A DNA stretch of 47,100 nucleotides from Methanomethylovorans sp. PtaU1.Bin093 (GCF_002067275.1 NZ_MVQX01000028.1:1-47100), one strand, 5' to 3'; counted from the first letter of the stretch, positions 1 through 10,437 are shown. Notes: a model not told the origin generated them from the sequence alone. Numbers and translations are program-made.

Positions 1-1320
1 AAATACAGGTGATGAGGAGTTACTGATGTCCACTATCACAAGACTGTTGTTAAAGTCGGCTATATATGCATAATTGCCTGAGACCGCAACACCAGAAGCG
101 TAACCCTCGGTATCATACCATCCTGCAAGCGCCGGCGCTGACGGATCAGTTACATTCACGATCACAAGACCATTGTAATCATCGGCTATATACGCATAAT
201 TGCCTGAAATGGTAACACCATAGGAGTAGCCCTCTGTATAAAAATTCCCAACAAATTCGGGAGACGAGGAGTTGCTGATATCCACTATCACAAGACTGTT
301 GTTATAATCGGCTATATACGCATAATTGCCTGAAATAGCAACATCCAGTGAAAAACCATCCGTATCAAAAATGCTTTCAAGAGCTGGTGCCACAGAAGCA
401 TTGACATTCACGATCACAAGGCCACTGTAACCATCAGCTACATAGGCATAATTCTCTGAGGCGGCAACACCAAATGAATTACCTGCAGTATCATAACTTC
501 CGGCAAGTGTTGGTGCTGAGGGATCCGTGGCATCCAGGATCACAAGGCCATTTTCTTGGTCGGCTACATAGGCATAATTGTCTGAAACAGCAACACCAAA
601 CGAATTACCTGCAGTATCATAGCTACCTGCAAGTCTTGGTACTGACGGGTCAGTGACATCTACGATCACAAGACCATCTGCACCATTGGTCACGTAGGCA
701 TAATTGTCTGAAAAAGCAACACCCAACGCAGAACTTATATAATAACTGCCTGCAAGGGTTGGTGCGACCGGATCACTGACATCCAGTATCATAAGGCCAC
801 TGTGACCGTCAGCCAAATAAGCATAATTGCCTGACACAGCAACGTTATTTGCTGCAACTGTTTCATAACTTCCCACAAGAGTTGGGGCGGATGGATCAGT
901 GATGTCGATAATAAGAAGTCCCTTATTATCATTGGCTACATAGGCATAATTACCCGAAACAACAACATCCGATGCATTGGCATCAGTATCATAGCCACCT
1001 GCAAGTGTTGGTGCAGACGGATCAGTTACATTCACGATCACAAGACCACTATAGCTATCCCCCATGTCGGTCTCAGCGACGTAGGCATAATTTCCGGAAA
1101 CTGCAACACCAAATAAGTACCCCTCAGTATAATAACTTCCAACAAATTCAGGTGATGAGGGATTACTTATATCCACGATCACAAGGCTATTATCATAGTC
1201 GGCTATATATGCATAATTGCCTGCAACAGCGACATCCAGTGAAAAACCGTCTGTATCATAATTACCTTCAAGTACTGCTGCAGAGCAAACCCCTGCAGTG
1301 ATCATTATCAAAAACAGAAC
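1..1320 (-). repeat. Tandem 126-nt coding repeats (LVIVD blades) with higher-order copies
   Basis: The blades repeat every 126 nt or so. Within this, the NNSLVIVDIS-type blade followed by a GLVIVNVT-type blade recurs. The GAGGAGT-type anchor lies near 14, 266 and 1157, spacings of 252 nt (two blades) and 891 nt (seven blades plus three codons). This points to unequal exchange or duplication of multi-blade blocks. Confidence 0.75.
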
Positions 1321-1374
1321 AACGAAATAATTTATATATTTGTTTGCCATACTCTGGTTCGATCTGATATTCAT
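1..1374 (-). CDS. LVIVD-repeat surface beta-propeller protein (C-terminal part outside window)
   Basis: The reading frame is open from the left window edge to an ATG at 1374; a second in-frame ATG at 1350 is equally possible, and neither has a strong ribosome site. The N-terminus has a basic stretch, a hydrophobic segment (YINYFVVLFLIMITAGVCSA) and then small residues, which reads as a signal peptide. About ten tandem blades of roughly 42 residues follow, each with a core like GNYAYIAD...SLVIVDISNPSSP, the LVIVD repeat (Pfam PF08309) that folds as a beta-propeller. Such proteins are abundant on Methanosarcina-type cell surfaces, but their ligands are mostly unknown. The gene is truncated only by the window edge. 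Confidence 0.85.
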   Translation of the reverse strand, partial: MNIRSNQSMANKYINYFVVLFLIMITAGVCSAAVLEGNYDTDGFSLDVAVAGNYAYIADYDNSLVIVDISNPSSPEFVGSYYTEGYLFGVAVSGNYAYVAETDMGDSYSGLVIVNVTDPSAPTLAGGYDTDANASDVVVSGNYAYVANDNKGLLIIDITDPSAPTLVGSYETVAANNVAVSGNYAYLADGHSGLMILDVSDPVAPTLAGSYYISSALGVAFSDNYAYVTNGADGLVIVDVTDPSVPRLAGSYDTAGNSFGVAVSDNYAYVADQENGLVILDATDPSAPTLAGSYDTAGNSFGVAASENYAYVADGYSGLVIVNVNASVAPALESIFDTDGFSLDVAISGNYAYIADYNNSLVIVDISNSSSPEFVGNFYTEGYSYGVTISGNYAYIADDYNGLVIVNVTDPSAPALAGWYDTEGYASGVAVSGNYAYIADFNNSLVIVDISNSSSPVF

Positions 1375-1695
1375 ATGTACCACGCACTCTAAATTTTACT
1401 GCATATCCTAATTGAGTTTTGAAGTTCAGAAACCAAAGGAGAGTATAAAAAATTCCTTTGCAAAGCTAAGTGATTGTTGTTTCAACCCTCCCGAATTTGT
1501 TTCCCCTTTAATTAACTAAATACTTTTTTGTCCCATCTATATATAGTTTCCCACAAACAAGTATAGGGCACGCATTAAGCAAAAATTTAGTGATCTAAAC
1601 AATATCATTGGGAAAAATGGTGAGGCTGTTGCAGGCTGCATATAGCAGATCTGATCCAGGATCTCAAAAGACCCTATAATTGAACATTTGATCAT
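1375..1695. other. Intergenic region upstream of the LVIVD gene
   Basis: These 321 bases separate nadA from the downstream LVIVD gene; both are on the minus strand. No coding frame is convincing. A TATA-like ACTATATATAG (minus strand, about 1540-1550) is a possible promoter for the LVIVD gene, which would leave a leader of about 140-150 nt. The stretch is AT-rich. Confidence 0.4.
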
Positions 1696-2598
1696 TTACA
1701 CTGCCAGCATCCTTTTAATTGCCTTCCTTGCCCTGTTAGCTATCTCCTCAGGCACTGTTCTCCTGGGCTTAAGCAATTCCAGTGACTCACAGACCCTGGC
1801 AAGGTCCGTCCTTTTCATGTTGGTGCATACTGCCTGGGAAGATAATGGATAACATTTCTTGTCAGGACACTTTCTTTCCAGTTGGTGCAGGATGCCTATC
1901 TCAGTGCCTATGATGAACTCCTTATCCGGTGCTGAACAGACGTGTTTGATCATGCCAGATGTGGAAAATATGTGATCAGCAAGGTCAATGACCTCAGCCC
2001 TGCATTCGGGATGGACGAGCAGCTTTGCATCAGGATGAGCGCTGTGTACCTTCATTACGTCATCCGTTGTTATCCTGTCATGTACAAAACAGAATCCCTG
2101 CCAGGGCAGGATCTCTTTGGAAGAAAAACGGGCAACGTAATTGGCAAGGTTTTTATCAGGCAGGAAAATGACCTGTTCCTGTTCAAGTGATCCCACTATT
2201 TTAATGGCGTTCGAGGACGTACAACATATATCGCTCTCTGCTTTCACTTCTGCAGTAGTGTTCACGTAGCTGACCACAGCAGCATCCGGGAACCTTCTTC
2301 GAAGCATGCGTACTTCATCCGCTGTGATCATTGAAGCCATAGGACAGCATGCGTCTTCAGCAGGCAGAAGTACGGTCTTTTCAGGATTCAGGATGCAGGC
2401 GGTTTCAGCCATGAAATCCACACCGCAAAAAACAACTACATCGCATTCAACGGACCTTGCGGCACGGGCAAGTTCAAGTGAATCGCCTACTATGTCCGCT
2501 ATGTCCTGTACCTCAGGGACCTGGTAATTGTGTGCCAGGATGGTGGCATTTCTTTTTTCTTTTAATTGCAGGATACGATCTTGTAAGGTTTCTGTCAT
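1696..2598 (-). CDS. nadA: Quinolinate synthase NadA
   Basis: NadA condenses iminoaspartate with dihydroxyacetone phosphate to quinolinate, the first committed pyridine step of NAD synthesis, in the cytoplasm. The sequence has the family signatures ATILAHNYQ near the N-terminus, VVFCGVDFMAETA, NTTAEVKAESDICCTSSNA and LPDKNLA. The three expected [4Fe-4S] ligand cysteines are plausibly those in DACCPMAS, HPECRAE and KKCYPL. About 300 residues is the normal length. I place the start at the ATG at 2598 (MTETLQ). The frame extends upstream to a GTG at 2655, but that part has no family similarity and contains the TTCAC-GATT-GTGAA palindrome. nadC and an aspartate dehydrogenase are not adjacent here. 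Confidence 0.95.
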   Translation of the reverse strand: MTETLQDRILQLKEKRNATILAHNYQVPEVQDIADIVGDSLELARAARSVECDVVVFCGVDFMAETACILNPEKTVLLPAEDACCPMASMITADEVRMLRRRFPDAAVVSYVNTTAEVKAESDICCTSSNAIKIVGSLEQEQVIFLPDKNLANYVARFSSKEILPWQGFCFVHDRITTDDVMKVHSAHPDAKLLVHPECRAEVIDLADHIFSTSGMIKHVCSAPDKEFIIGTEIGILHQLERKCPDKKCYPLSSQAVCTNMKRTDLARVCESLELLKPRRTVPEEIANRARKAIKRMLAV

Positions 2599-2625
2599 AT
2601 TGCTCTCATTCACAACCTTTAAATG

Positions 2626-2639
2626 TTCACGATTGTGAA
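2626..2639. promoter_or_regulatory. Palindromic operator candidate between nadA and thiM
   Basis: TTCAC-GATT-GTGAA is a 5+5 perfect inverted repeat 28 bases upstream of the nadA ATG. On the minus strand it directly follows a TATA-like GCATATGTATT. The same palindrome, with T for G at the first spacer base, lies before the ThiF-like gene at 4236-4249. A further half-site ATTCACAA (2609-2616) lies next to the nadA start. Confidence 0.5.
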
Positions 2640-2686
2640 TACATATGCATTCCACACTTGTAAACTTTACGACAGACTAAAATGAC

Positions 2687-2698
2687 ATTAATATACTA
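2687..2698 (+). promoter_or_regulatory. Candidate TATA box of thiM-thiE
   Basis: ATTAATATACTA lies about 33-44 bases upstream of the thiM start, so transcription would begin near 2718-2724 with a very short leader. The AGGAG at 2721-2725 would be at or near the RNA 5' end. Confidence 0.35.
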
Positions 2699-2730
2699 AG
2701 AGCACCTTAAGTGTGTACCGAGGAGTAATG

Positions 2731-3516
2731 ATGCAGGAACCCCTTAAAAAAATAAAGGAAACAAGACCGCTGATACACCATATCACAAATTGGGTCACTA
2801 TATATGATTGCGCGAACATTACACGCACCTTTGGCGCTCTTCCTGTAATGGCCCATGCACCAGAGGAATGCGCGGATATGACACGCATCTCGTCTGCTCT
2901 TGTGCTTAACATAGGCACCCTGACAAACGAGCTGATCGACGCGATGATACTTTCTGCGAAAGCCGCGAACGAGAAAAAGATACCTGTCGTCCTCGATGCT
3001 GTTGGCGTCGGCGCTACGAAGTTCAGAGATTACATGGCTGCGAAGATCATCGATTCGGTTCATGTCGATATCATCAAAGGGAACTATTCCGAGATAGCAA
3101 AACTTGCAGGCGAAAAAGCTCAGACAAAAGGTGTCGAGGCAACTTCCATCAATGCTGATCCCAGGCTGATAGCAAGAGAACTTGCAACATCCAAGTCCTG
3201 CACAATAGTCATGACGGGAAAAGAGGACATTATCAGCAATGGCAAAAAGACTTTCGTTGTCAAGAACGGACATGAGCTGATGGGGTCCATTGTAGGAACA
3301 GGATGCATGGCCGCTTCAGTGATAGGCTCTTTCGCTGCTGTCAATCCAGACCATTGTGATGCCTCAAAAGATGCCCTCTGTTATTTTGGGATAGCAGGAG
3401 AACTTGCTGCTGAGGTCTCGCGTGGTCCTGGGAGCTTCAAGGTAAATTTATATGACGAGGCATTCGGTCTTTCTGACGAAAAAGCCGAAAAGATGATGAA
3501 CTTCGAAGCATACTGA
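2731..3516 (+). CDS. thiM: Hydroxyethylthiazole kinase ThiM
   Basis: ThiM phosphorylates 4-methyl-5-(2-hydroxyethyl)thiazole with ATP, the salvage entry of the thiazole half of thiamine. Ribokinase-like fold features are visible: the [14 protein letters not shown] segment near the N-terminus, [30 protein letters not shown] and the catalytic loop [14 protein letters not shown] near residue 190. Length (261 aa) is normal. AGGAG at 2721-2725 favours the ATG at 2731 over the ATG at 2728 or the in-frame GTG at 2713. The stop is 18 bases before thiE, so the two are almost surely co-transcribed. Confidence 0.95.
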   Translation: MQEPLKKIKETRPLIHHITNWVTIYDCANITRTFGALPVMAHAPEECADMTRISSALVLNIGTLTNELIDAMILSAKAANEKKIPVVLDAVGVGATKFRDYMAAKIIDSVHVDIIKGNYSEIAKLAGEKAQTKGVEATSINADPRLIARELATSKSCTIVMTGKEDIISNGKKTFVVKNGHELMGSIVGTGCMAASVIGSFAAVNPDHCDASKDALCYFGIAGELAAEVSRGPGSFKVNLYDEAFGLSDEKAEKMMNFEAY

Positions 3517-3534
3517 ATTATCCGGTGGAGAAAC

Positions 3535-4188
3535 ATGGTCACTAAAAAGGAAATGCTAAAGGAGATCGACTTTTATCTTGTGACCGACTCCGGTCTTTCA
3601 AAGCAGGGGACCTTGTCCGACGTGCGGGATGCAGTTGCGTCCGGCTGCCGGATAGTGCAGTACAGAGAGAAGAACAAGAGCACCAAGGAAATGGTCGCAG
3701 AAGCCTTGCAGATCAAGGCAATATGCGGGGATGAGGCTTTATTCCTGGTGAACGACAGGATAGATGTTGCTCTGGCTGTGGATGCGGATGGTGTGCACAT
3801 CGGTCAGGATGATATGCCCATAGATATTGCAAGAGCGATCCTTGGCGCTGACAAGGTCATTGGTCTTACGGTCCACAACACTAGTGAGGCCACAGAAGCT
3901 GAAAAAAGCGGTGCTGATTATGTAGGGCTCAGCCCTATATTCGACACTGCTACAAAAAGCGATGCGGGTAAGGGTATTGGCACTGCGAGGATAAGGGATG
4001 TTAAAAATGCTATCAATATACCCATAGTTGCCATCGGTGGAATTAATAAAGAGAACTGCAAAAGCGTGATAGAGAATGGTGCCGATGCTCTGGTGGCAAT
4101 ATCCGCAGTGTTATGCAGTGACGACGTACGACGTGAGACCCGGGATTTCATTACTATTGTCAGGAAGGCTTTCGGTCGTATCTCCTGA
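3535..4188 (+). CDS. thiE: Thiamine-phosphate synthase ThiE
   Basis: ThiE joins HMP pyrophosphate and thiazole phosphate to thiamine phosphate. The TIM-barrel markers are all present: DFYLVTDS at strand 1, VQYREKNKS for diphosphate binding, [37 protein letters not shown] and the phosphate loop [10 protein letters not shown]. 217 aa is a typical length. GGTGGAG at 3523-3529 sets the ATG at 3535. It follows thiM directly, so the pair salvages thiazole and couples it to the pyrimidine. Confidence 0.96.
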   Translation: MVTKKEMLKEIDFYLVTDSGLSKQGTLSDVRDAVASGCRIVQYREKNKSTKEMVAEALQIKAICGDEALFLVNDRIDVALAVDADGVHIGQDDMPIDIARAILGADKVIGLTVHNTSEATEAEKSGADYVGLSPIFDTATKSDAGKGIGTARIRDVKNAINIPIVAIGGINKENCKSVIENGADALVAISAVLCSDDVRRETRDFITIVRKAFGRIS

Positions 4189-4235
4189 TGTGATGCATGC
4201 GGTATTCTCCACCGGTTTCGATCCCATGAGCTATA

Positions 4236-4249
4236 TTCACTATTGTGAA
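4236..4249. promoter_or_regulatory. Second copy of the TTCAC-N4-GTGAA palindrome, before the ThiF-like gene
   Basis: TTCAC-TATT-GTGAA is identical to the nadA-thiM copy at 13 of 14 positions. It lies directly after a TATA-like CTATATTC (about 4231-4238) and ends 38 bases before the GTG start at 4288. A position just downstream of the TATA box suits a repressor site. Confidence 0.5.
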
Positions 4250-4287
4250 AAGTGAAGTATGACAATAATTCAAAAAGGAGTAAGACA

Positions 4288-5022
4288 GTGCTTAGTGAGC
4301 AGGAATTGCAGCGCTACCAGCGCCAGGTAATGATATTCGGTAAAGACGGGCAGGAACGCTTGAAAAGATCCCGGGTGTTCATTGCAGGCGGAGGGGGGTT
4401 GGGTTGTCCCGTAGCACTTTATCTTGCAGTTGCCGGTGTTGGATGCATTGACATTGTGGACCGGGATGTCGTGGAGCAGACTAATCTGAACCGTCAGGTG
4501 CTGCACTGGGAAAAGGACATAGGTAAACCTAAGGTCCTCTCCATCGAAGAAAAGATCCGGGAAATAAACCCTGATGTCAAGGTCATTGCACGACATGAGA
4601 CCATAACTGAGCATAATGTTCTCGAACTTGTAAGGGATACAGATATCATAGTGGACGCCTTGGATAATTTCTCTGCGAGATATCTGCTCAATCATGCAGC
4701 TCTGCAGAACGGCATTCCTCTTGTACATGGGGCTATCCGGGGCTTTGACGGTCAGGTTATCACTATAGTTCCGGGTAAGACCGCTTGCCTGAAGTGTGTA
4801 TTCCCATCTGCGCCTCCTGAAGAGATATTCCCTGTGATCGGTGTGACCCCCGGTATTATCGGTACGCTCCAGGCAAACGAAGTGCTCAAGTGCCTTCTGC
4901 GAATGGGCGAACCCCTTGAAGGACGATTGCTTGTATGGGATGGTCTGAATGCGAAAATGGACTCCTTTACAGTTAAACGCAGGGATAACTGCGAAGCCTG
5001 TGGGGATCCAAAACACTCTTAA
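4288..5022 (+). CDS. E1-like adenylyltransferase, ThiF/MoeB/HesA family
   Basis: This cytoplasmic enzyme should adenylate the C-terminal glycine of a ubiquitin-like sulfur carrier (a MoaD, ThiS or SAMP type protein). Visible features are the N-terminal ELQRYQRQ helix, the nucleotide loop AGGGGLGCPVALYLA, DRDVVEQTNLNRQ with the arginine of the family, VDALDNFSARYLLN, and paired zinc CxxC motifs (CLKC; CEAC at the C-terminus). At 244 aa it lacks the C-terminal rhodanese domain of longer MoeB/MOCS3 proteins. GGAG at 4277-4280 fits the GTG at 4288 rather than an in-frame GTG at 4252. Its place behind thiME hints at thiamine, but methanogens usually make thiazole through Thi4, so molybdopterin or tRNA thiolation is as likely. 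Confidence 0.85.
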   Translation: MLSEQELQRYQRQVMIFGKDGQERLKRSRVFIAGGGGLGCPVALYLAVAGVGCIDIVDRDVVEQTNLNRQVLHWEKDIGKPKVLSIEEKIREINPDVKVIARHETITEHNVLELVRDTDIIVDALDNFSARYLLNHAALQNGIPLVHGAIRGFDGQVITIVPGKTACLKCVFPSAPPEEIFPVIGVTPGIIGTLQANEVLKCLLRMGEPLEGRLLVWDGLNAKMDSFTVKRRDNCEACGDPKHS

Positions 5023-5417
5023 CTATCTGTCAAATGCATTGAATGTTATCATTAATAACAGTGTTATCAAGCCCCAAGTTAAAGGCCCGAAGTGATCATG
5101 AATATTTTACTGAACGTTCCAGTGGAAATAAAGGGGTTTTATATTTATAATGTTACATAAAATGAAACTTTTGTGGTAGAGTTTAACATCAAAGAAGAGA
5201 GGGAACAAGTTATATGAATGGATCACGGGTATGCTTTAATATGAATTTTTTTATGAATAGAAATTATTCTAATCGATGATGCAGAAAAAAAATGACCACT
5301 TATCCAAAAAAGACTGTAGCAACCTATATATGTAAATATATACTATTAATCATTAAGTAAAGCTGCTTTGCTCCCGAAGCAGCCCATGGCATCAAATACC
5401 TGAATGATGTGTTGATC
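5023..5417. other. Intergenic region with hairpins and a strong TATA-like segment
   Basis: No convincing gene is present. A perfect inverted repeat TGTTAT-CATTA-ATAACA (5044-5060) lies 22 bases after the ThiF-like stop and could aid termination, although no long T-run follows. A TATA-like CCTATATATG (about 5322-5331) precedes the small membrane protein. A stem GCTGCTT-N8-AAGCAGC (5362-5383) would fall in its leader. Confidence 0.45.
5362..5383 (+). promoter_or_regulatory. Leader hairpin of the small membrane protein gene
   Basis: GCTGCTT (5362-5368) and AAGCAGC (5377-5383) form a perfect 7-bp stem with an 8-base loop, 35 bases before the ATG at 5418. It lies downstream of the presumed promoter, so it would be transcribed. 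The role is unknown. Confidence 0.4.
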
Positions 5418-5672
5418 ATGACACATGTTGTTGTAAAAAATGTTTTTAGGAAAGAGAGCATTGGATTTACTGGATTACTCACAATTGCTTTAGTGGCTGC
5501 TAAGTCAATGGGGTTCCTGGACATCGAATGGTTATGGGTATTTGCACCATTGTGGTGGCCTGCGGCGTTCGTTCTTGGTTTGATGCTGATCGTTGTAGCT
5601 CTGATAATAATAGCACTTTTCCTCGCTATTATTGCTGTAAATGCTGTAAAGATCGCGTATCACCTGACATAA
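5418..5672 (+). CDS. Small two-helix membrane protein, resembling the transmembrane Fragile-X-F/Tmemb_185A family
   Basis: 84 residues with two hydrophobic segments, about 15-35 and 43-75. The central WLWVFAPLWWPAAF resembles the WxWVxAPLW signature of the small phage and bacterial Tmemb_185A-like proteins. A basic N-terminus (VVVKNVFRKE) suggests the N-end is inside. The ATG at 5418 is chosen; a GTG lies nine bases upstream in frame, and neither has a clear ribosome site. Function is unknown. It stands alone between two hairpins. Confidence 0.6.
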   Translation: MTHVVVKNVFRKESIGFTGLLTIALVAAKSMGFLDIEWLWVFAPLWWPAAFVLGLMLIVVALIIIALFLAIIAVNAVKIAYHLT

Positions 5673-5720
5673 ATAAAGTGGATCACGTATTGTTTATGTT
5701 TTTATAAATGTATGTGATGT

Positions 5721-5743
5721 TGTGCTGCATTCATTGCAGCACA
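5721..5743. terminator. Perfect 9-bp inverted repeat after the small membrane protein
   Basis: TGTGCTGCA-TTCAT-TGCAGCACA is a perfect stem-loop located 49 bases after the stop at 5672 and 56 bases before the next start. It is a probable transcript end or processing hairpin, but no T-run follows. Confidence 0.45.
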
Positions 5744-5798
5744 GAGTGCATTCTATTGAAATCTAAATAGTTACAAATAGGATGATATAGCTAGATGG

Positions 5799-6785
5799 AT
5801 GTATAACTCCTCTGAAATTATCGGAGCGGTGATCCCTGTTTTGAACCATCATGTAAGTACTTTAGGCCCTGGTGACGTTTTCCGGGATTGGCTGGTACAT
5901 GCACTTGGAGACAGAATAAAGAACAAACACTGTAAAGTAGACGTTTTTAAGTACCTGCCCTCGTCACACACTGTATGCAGGTATAAGTTCAAAGGGGAGA
6001 GGTACAGTGTTATAGTGAAGTTCTTTGCAGAGCCTACGGGAAAATTGAAAAGATACAATGCTTCCGAGGCAATGGCCAAGGAATACAATAATCTTATGGC
6101 AGTCCGGTCCATCATAAACGTTCCCGCACCGATAGCAATGCATAGGGACTTCAACTGTGCCCTTGTGACCGAATATATTTCGGGCAAGTCTCTTGCATGG
6201 CATCTGTCACATGAGAATGATCTTTATGACAGGCTTACATCTGTTGCTCACATGCAGCGCAGGCTCCATGAACATACACGACATGACTATTATGACAAGG
6301 CGAGAGACTTCGCTAATTTTCATAGTGTGCTGGACCATCTTAAGCTTGATCGCTCCACGAGGGACCATTTCGATCAGCTGCTTGGGAAATGGTGGTACAG
6401 TCACCTTCTTGACCAAAGGCAGGGCTGTATGATACACAGGGACGCAACGCCCTCCAATTATGTGTTCCATAAAGATGTTCCATATATCCTCGATCTTGAA
6501 AGTTCCTGGTACAATGCACACTATGCAAGGGACCTGGGGATAATGTGCTCCGAACTTAAGAACCATTTCCAGCTTCAGAAAGGTTCAGGCAGGCTTGCGG
6601 AACCATATATAGGTCATTTTTTGTGGCATTACAGTAAAAATGAAAGTGACTTTTTAAGAACCACCAAAGTCATTCCTTTCTTTATGAGCCTGGGCTTTTT
6701 GAGGTCTGCCAGACTGCACAGGCACTATCCACATCACGAGTATCTGATAAAGGAGGCAGCTGCATGTTTGCGATCTCTCGGATAA
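5799..6785 (+). CDS. APH-fold (aminoglycoside phosphotransferase-like) small-molecule kinase
   Basis: This 328-residue protein has the protein-kinase-like APH fold. RYSVIVKFF near residues 68-76 carries the likely ATP-binding lysine, the catalytic loop is HRDATPSNYVF near 213-223, and YILDLESS near 228-235 carries the metal-binding aspartate. The substrate is unknown. Antibiotic resistance is unlikely; sugar, choline-like or lipid-linked substrates are more common in archaea. It overlaps the HAD gene by 22 bases, so the two are translationally coupled, giving a kinase-phosphatase pair. The start at 5799 follows GGATGAT at 5780-5786, a long but usable spacing. Confidence 0.7.
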   Translation: MYNSSEIIGAVIPVLNHHVSTLGPGDVFRDWLVHALGDRIKNKHCKVDVFKYLPSSHTVCRYKFKGERYSVIVKFFAEPTGKLKRYNASEAMAKEYNNLMAVRSIINVPAPIAMHRDFNCALVTEYISGKSLAWHLSHENDLYDRLTSVAHMQRRLHEHTRHDYYDKARDFANFHSVLDHLKLDRSTRDHFDQLLGKWWYSHLLDQRQGCMIHRDATPSNYVFHKDVPYILDLESSWYNAHYARDLGIMCSELKNHFQLQKGSGRLAEPYIGHFLWHYSKNESDFLRTTKVIPFFMSLGFLRSARLHRHYPHHEYLIKEAAACLRSLG

Positions 6786-7423
6786 AAGGTATTATCTTTG
6801 ATTGCTACGGGACCCTGATAGATATAGATACAGACGAAGATGACTATTATACGTTCGATACTGTGAGCAAATGGCTGAAATACAAAGGAGTGAAGATCGA
6901 CCCTGATCTTCTAAAATTCGAATATCATTCAAAGGTCCGGGATAAAATGGAAGTTTCTAAAGAAAAATACCCGGAAGTAAGAGTGGAAGAGATATTTGCA
7001 GAGATCTGCGATGAGCACGCTATATGGAAGAGTGACACCACGTATCTGGGCATTGAGACTTCAAAAGTGTTCCGCTCAGCGTCCCTGCGCAGGCTGCGTC
7101 CTTTCCAGGAAAGCCTGGAACTACTCAAAAGATACAAAGATCTTCCCCTGTGTTTAGTTTCTAATGGACAGCGTGTGTTTTCCGAAAAGGAGTTGCGTTT
7201 TCTGGGGTTATACGAATTTTTCGATCATGTGATCTTTTCTTCTGATGTGAGATACAAAAAACCAGATCAGCGCATCTTCAGGATAGCACTTGAGCGTATG
7301 AAGCTCAAGCCTGAAGAAGTGCTTTCAGTTGGTGATACTACAGAAAATGATATAATCGCGCCTCAGGAAATAGGAATGGAGGCCATGCATATCTATGATG
7401 CCTGGAGGGACTTGCTCGATTAA
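6764..7423 (+). CDS. HAD-superfamily hydrolase (subfamily IA type)
   Basis: A 219-residue cytoplasmic phosphatase-type protein. Motif I is FDCYGTLID with both catalytic aspartates in the first 20 residues, replacing the more usual DxDxT by DxYGT as in haloacid-dehalogenase-like members. Motif II is LVSNGQ, motif III is the lysine of YKKPDQRIF, and motif IV is VGDTTENDI. A helical cap lies at about residues 20-95. GGAGG at 6751-6755 gives a well supported ATG at 6764, inside the end of the APH-fold gene. Substrate unknown; phosphoglycolate or a sugar phosphate are possibilities. Confidence 0.85.
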   Translation: MFAISRIKGIIFDCYGTLIDIDTDEDDYYTFDTVSKWLKYKGVKIDPDLLKFEYHSKVRDKMEVSKEKYPEVRVEEIFAEICDEHAIWKSDTTYLGIETSKVFRSASLRRLRPFQESLELLKRYKDLPLCLVSNGQRVFSEKELRFLGLYEFFDHVIFSSDVRYKKPDQRIFRIALERMKLKPEEVLSVGDTTENDIIAPQEIGMEAMHIYDAWRDLLD

Positions 7424-7679
7424 GATCAATTGATACCATCTTTCTTCTGTCTTCAGGCAAATATTTCTCATGCACATCGTCCACTTAATTTGAGGTTCGA
7501 TCTCCATGAACATGATATTTGATCTTTTACTCTATGTGCTCATGTATACAATTTATTTCGCATCTCTTACATTTTGCTTATCTGCGATCTATACTTTTGA
7601 GGTAAAATACGTTTTTGATTTAGACGGCTTCCTATGTACTGTGTTTTAATATATAATCTTTTGCTATGCGTGGATCAAT

Positions 7680-7695
7680 GTCATAAAAAATAAAA
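7680..7695 (-). terminator. T-rich termination region of the histidine kinase gene
   Basis: On the minus strand the sequence right after the stop codon is CCTTTTATTTTTTATG, a T-rich tract of the type that ends archaeal transcription without a hairpin. Confidence 0.4.
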
Positions 7696-7698
7696 GGA

Positions 7699-10155
<2,457 letters not shown>

Positions 10156-10191
10156 ATACCAAGGTCTGAAGTTCCACTCCAATGGAAATGG

Positions 10192-10201
10192 CCCTTTTAT
10201 A
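10192..10201 (-). promoter_or_regulatory. TATA box of the histidine kinase gene
   Basis: TATAAAAGGG on the minus strand is a near-consensus archaeal TATA element. A start about 25 bases downstream would fall near 10172, leaving a leader of about 15 bases to the ATG at 10155. Confidence 0.6.
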
Positions 10202-10257
10202 CAGTTGCCATATCTGAAAATGATCTTTTTGTGTTTCCCGCGTGAATCGGGTATAGT

Positions 10258-10437
10258 TCATGCTGTTATGGTAATGATCTTATCAACAGCTATTGATGTG
10301 TATCGGCCTTGAACTATCTCAAGTCGGACAAAACCGTTCCCGCACTCTTTAACCTTGCCTTTGAAAGTGGCAATCCCACCGCAGTAGATCGTCACTATCC
10401 TGCCAAGGAAGTCCCGCACGATAAAATCCTCCATCAT
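10258..10437 (-). CDS. Small Sm/SH3-like barrel protein, uncharacterised
   Basis: A 59-residue protein of short beta strands: DFIVRDFLGRIVTIYCGG, FKGKVKECGNGFVRLEI, YTSIAVDKIITITA. The pattern (a G-[RK]-x-V strand, a turn, G-K-V, F-V-x-L-E, then I-A-V-D-K-I-I-T-I) looks like a minimal Sm-like or SH3-like barrel. That is inference; I cannot name the family with certainty. GGGAG seven bases before the ATG at 10437 fixes the start; an upstream in-frame GTG at 10470 is not needed. It lies upstream of the histidine kinase on the same strand, but the kinase has its own TATA box. Confidence 0.6.
   Translation of the reverse strand: MMEDFIVRDFLGRIVTIYCGGIATFKGKVKECGNGFVRLEIVQGRYTSIAVDKIITITA

Noticed and set aside
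1..1374. Regular repeats considered as a CRISPR array
   Set aside because: The 126-nt repeats are in one open frame and encode LVIVD blades; there are no short identical repeats with unique spacers.
2713..2730. GTG at 2713 as the thiM start
   Set aside because: The AGGAG at 2721-2725 lies inside that extension and is correctly spaced for the ATG at 2731.
4270..5016. 248-codon open frame on the minus strand opposite the ThiF-like gene
   Set aside because: It is the shadow of a strong coding frame; the translation has no family motif or ribosome site.
5214..5279. 21-codon open frame in the gap before the small membrane protein
   Set aside because: Too short, with no clear ribosome site or recognisable sequence.
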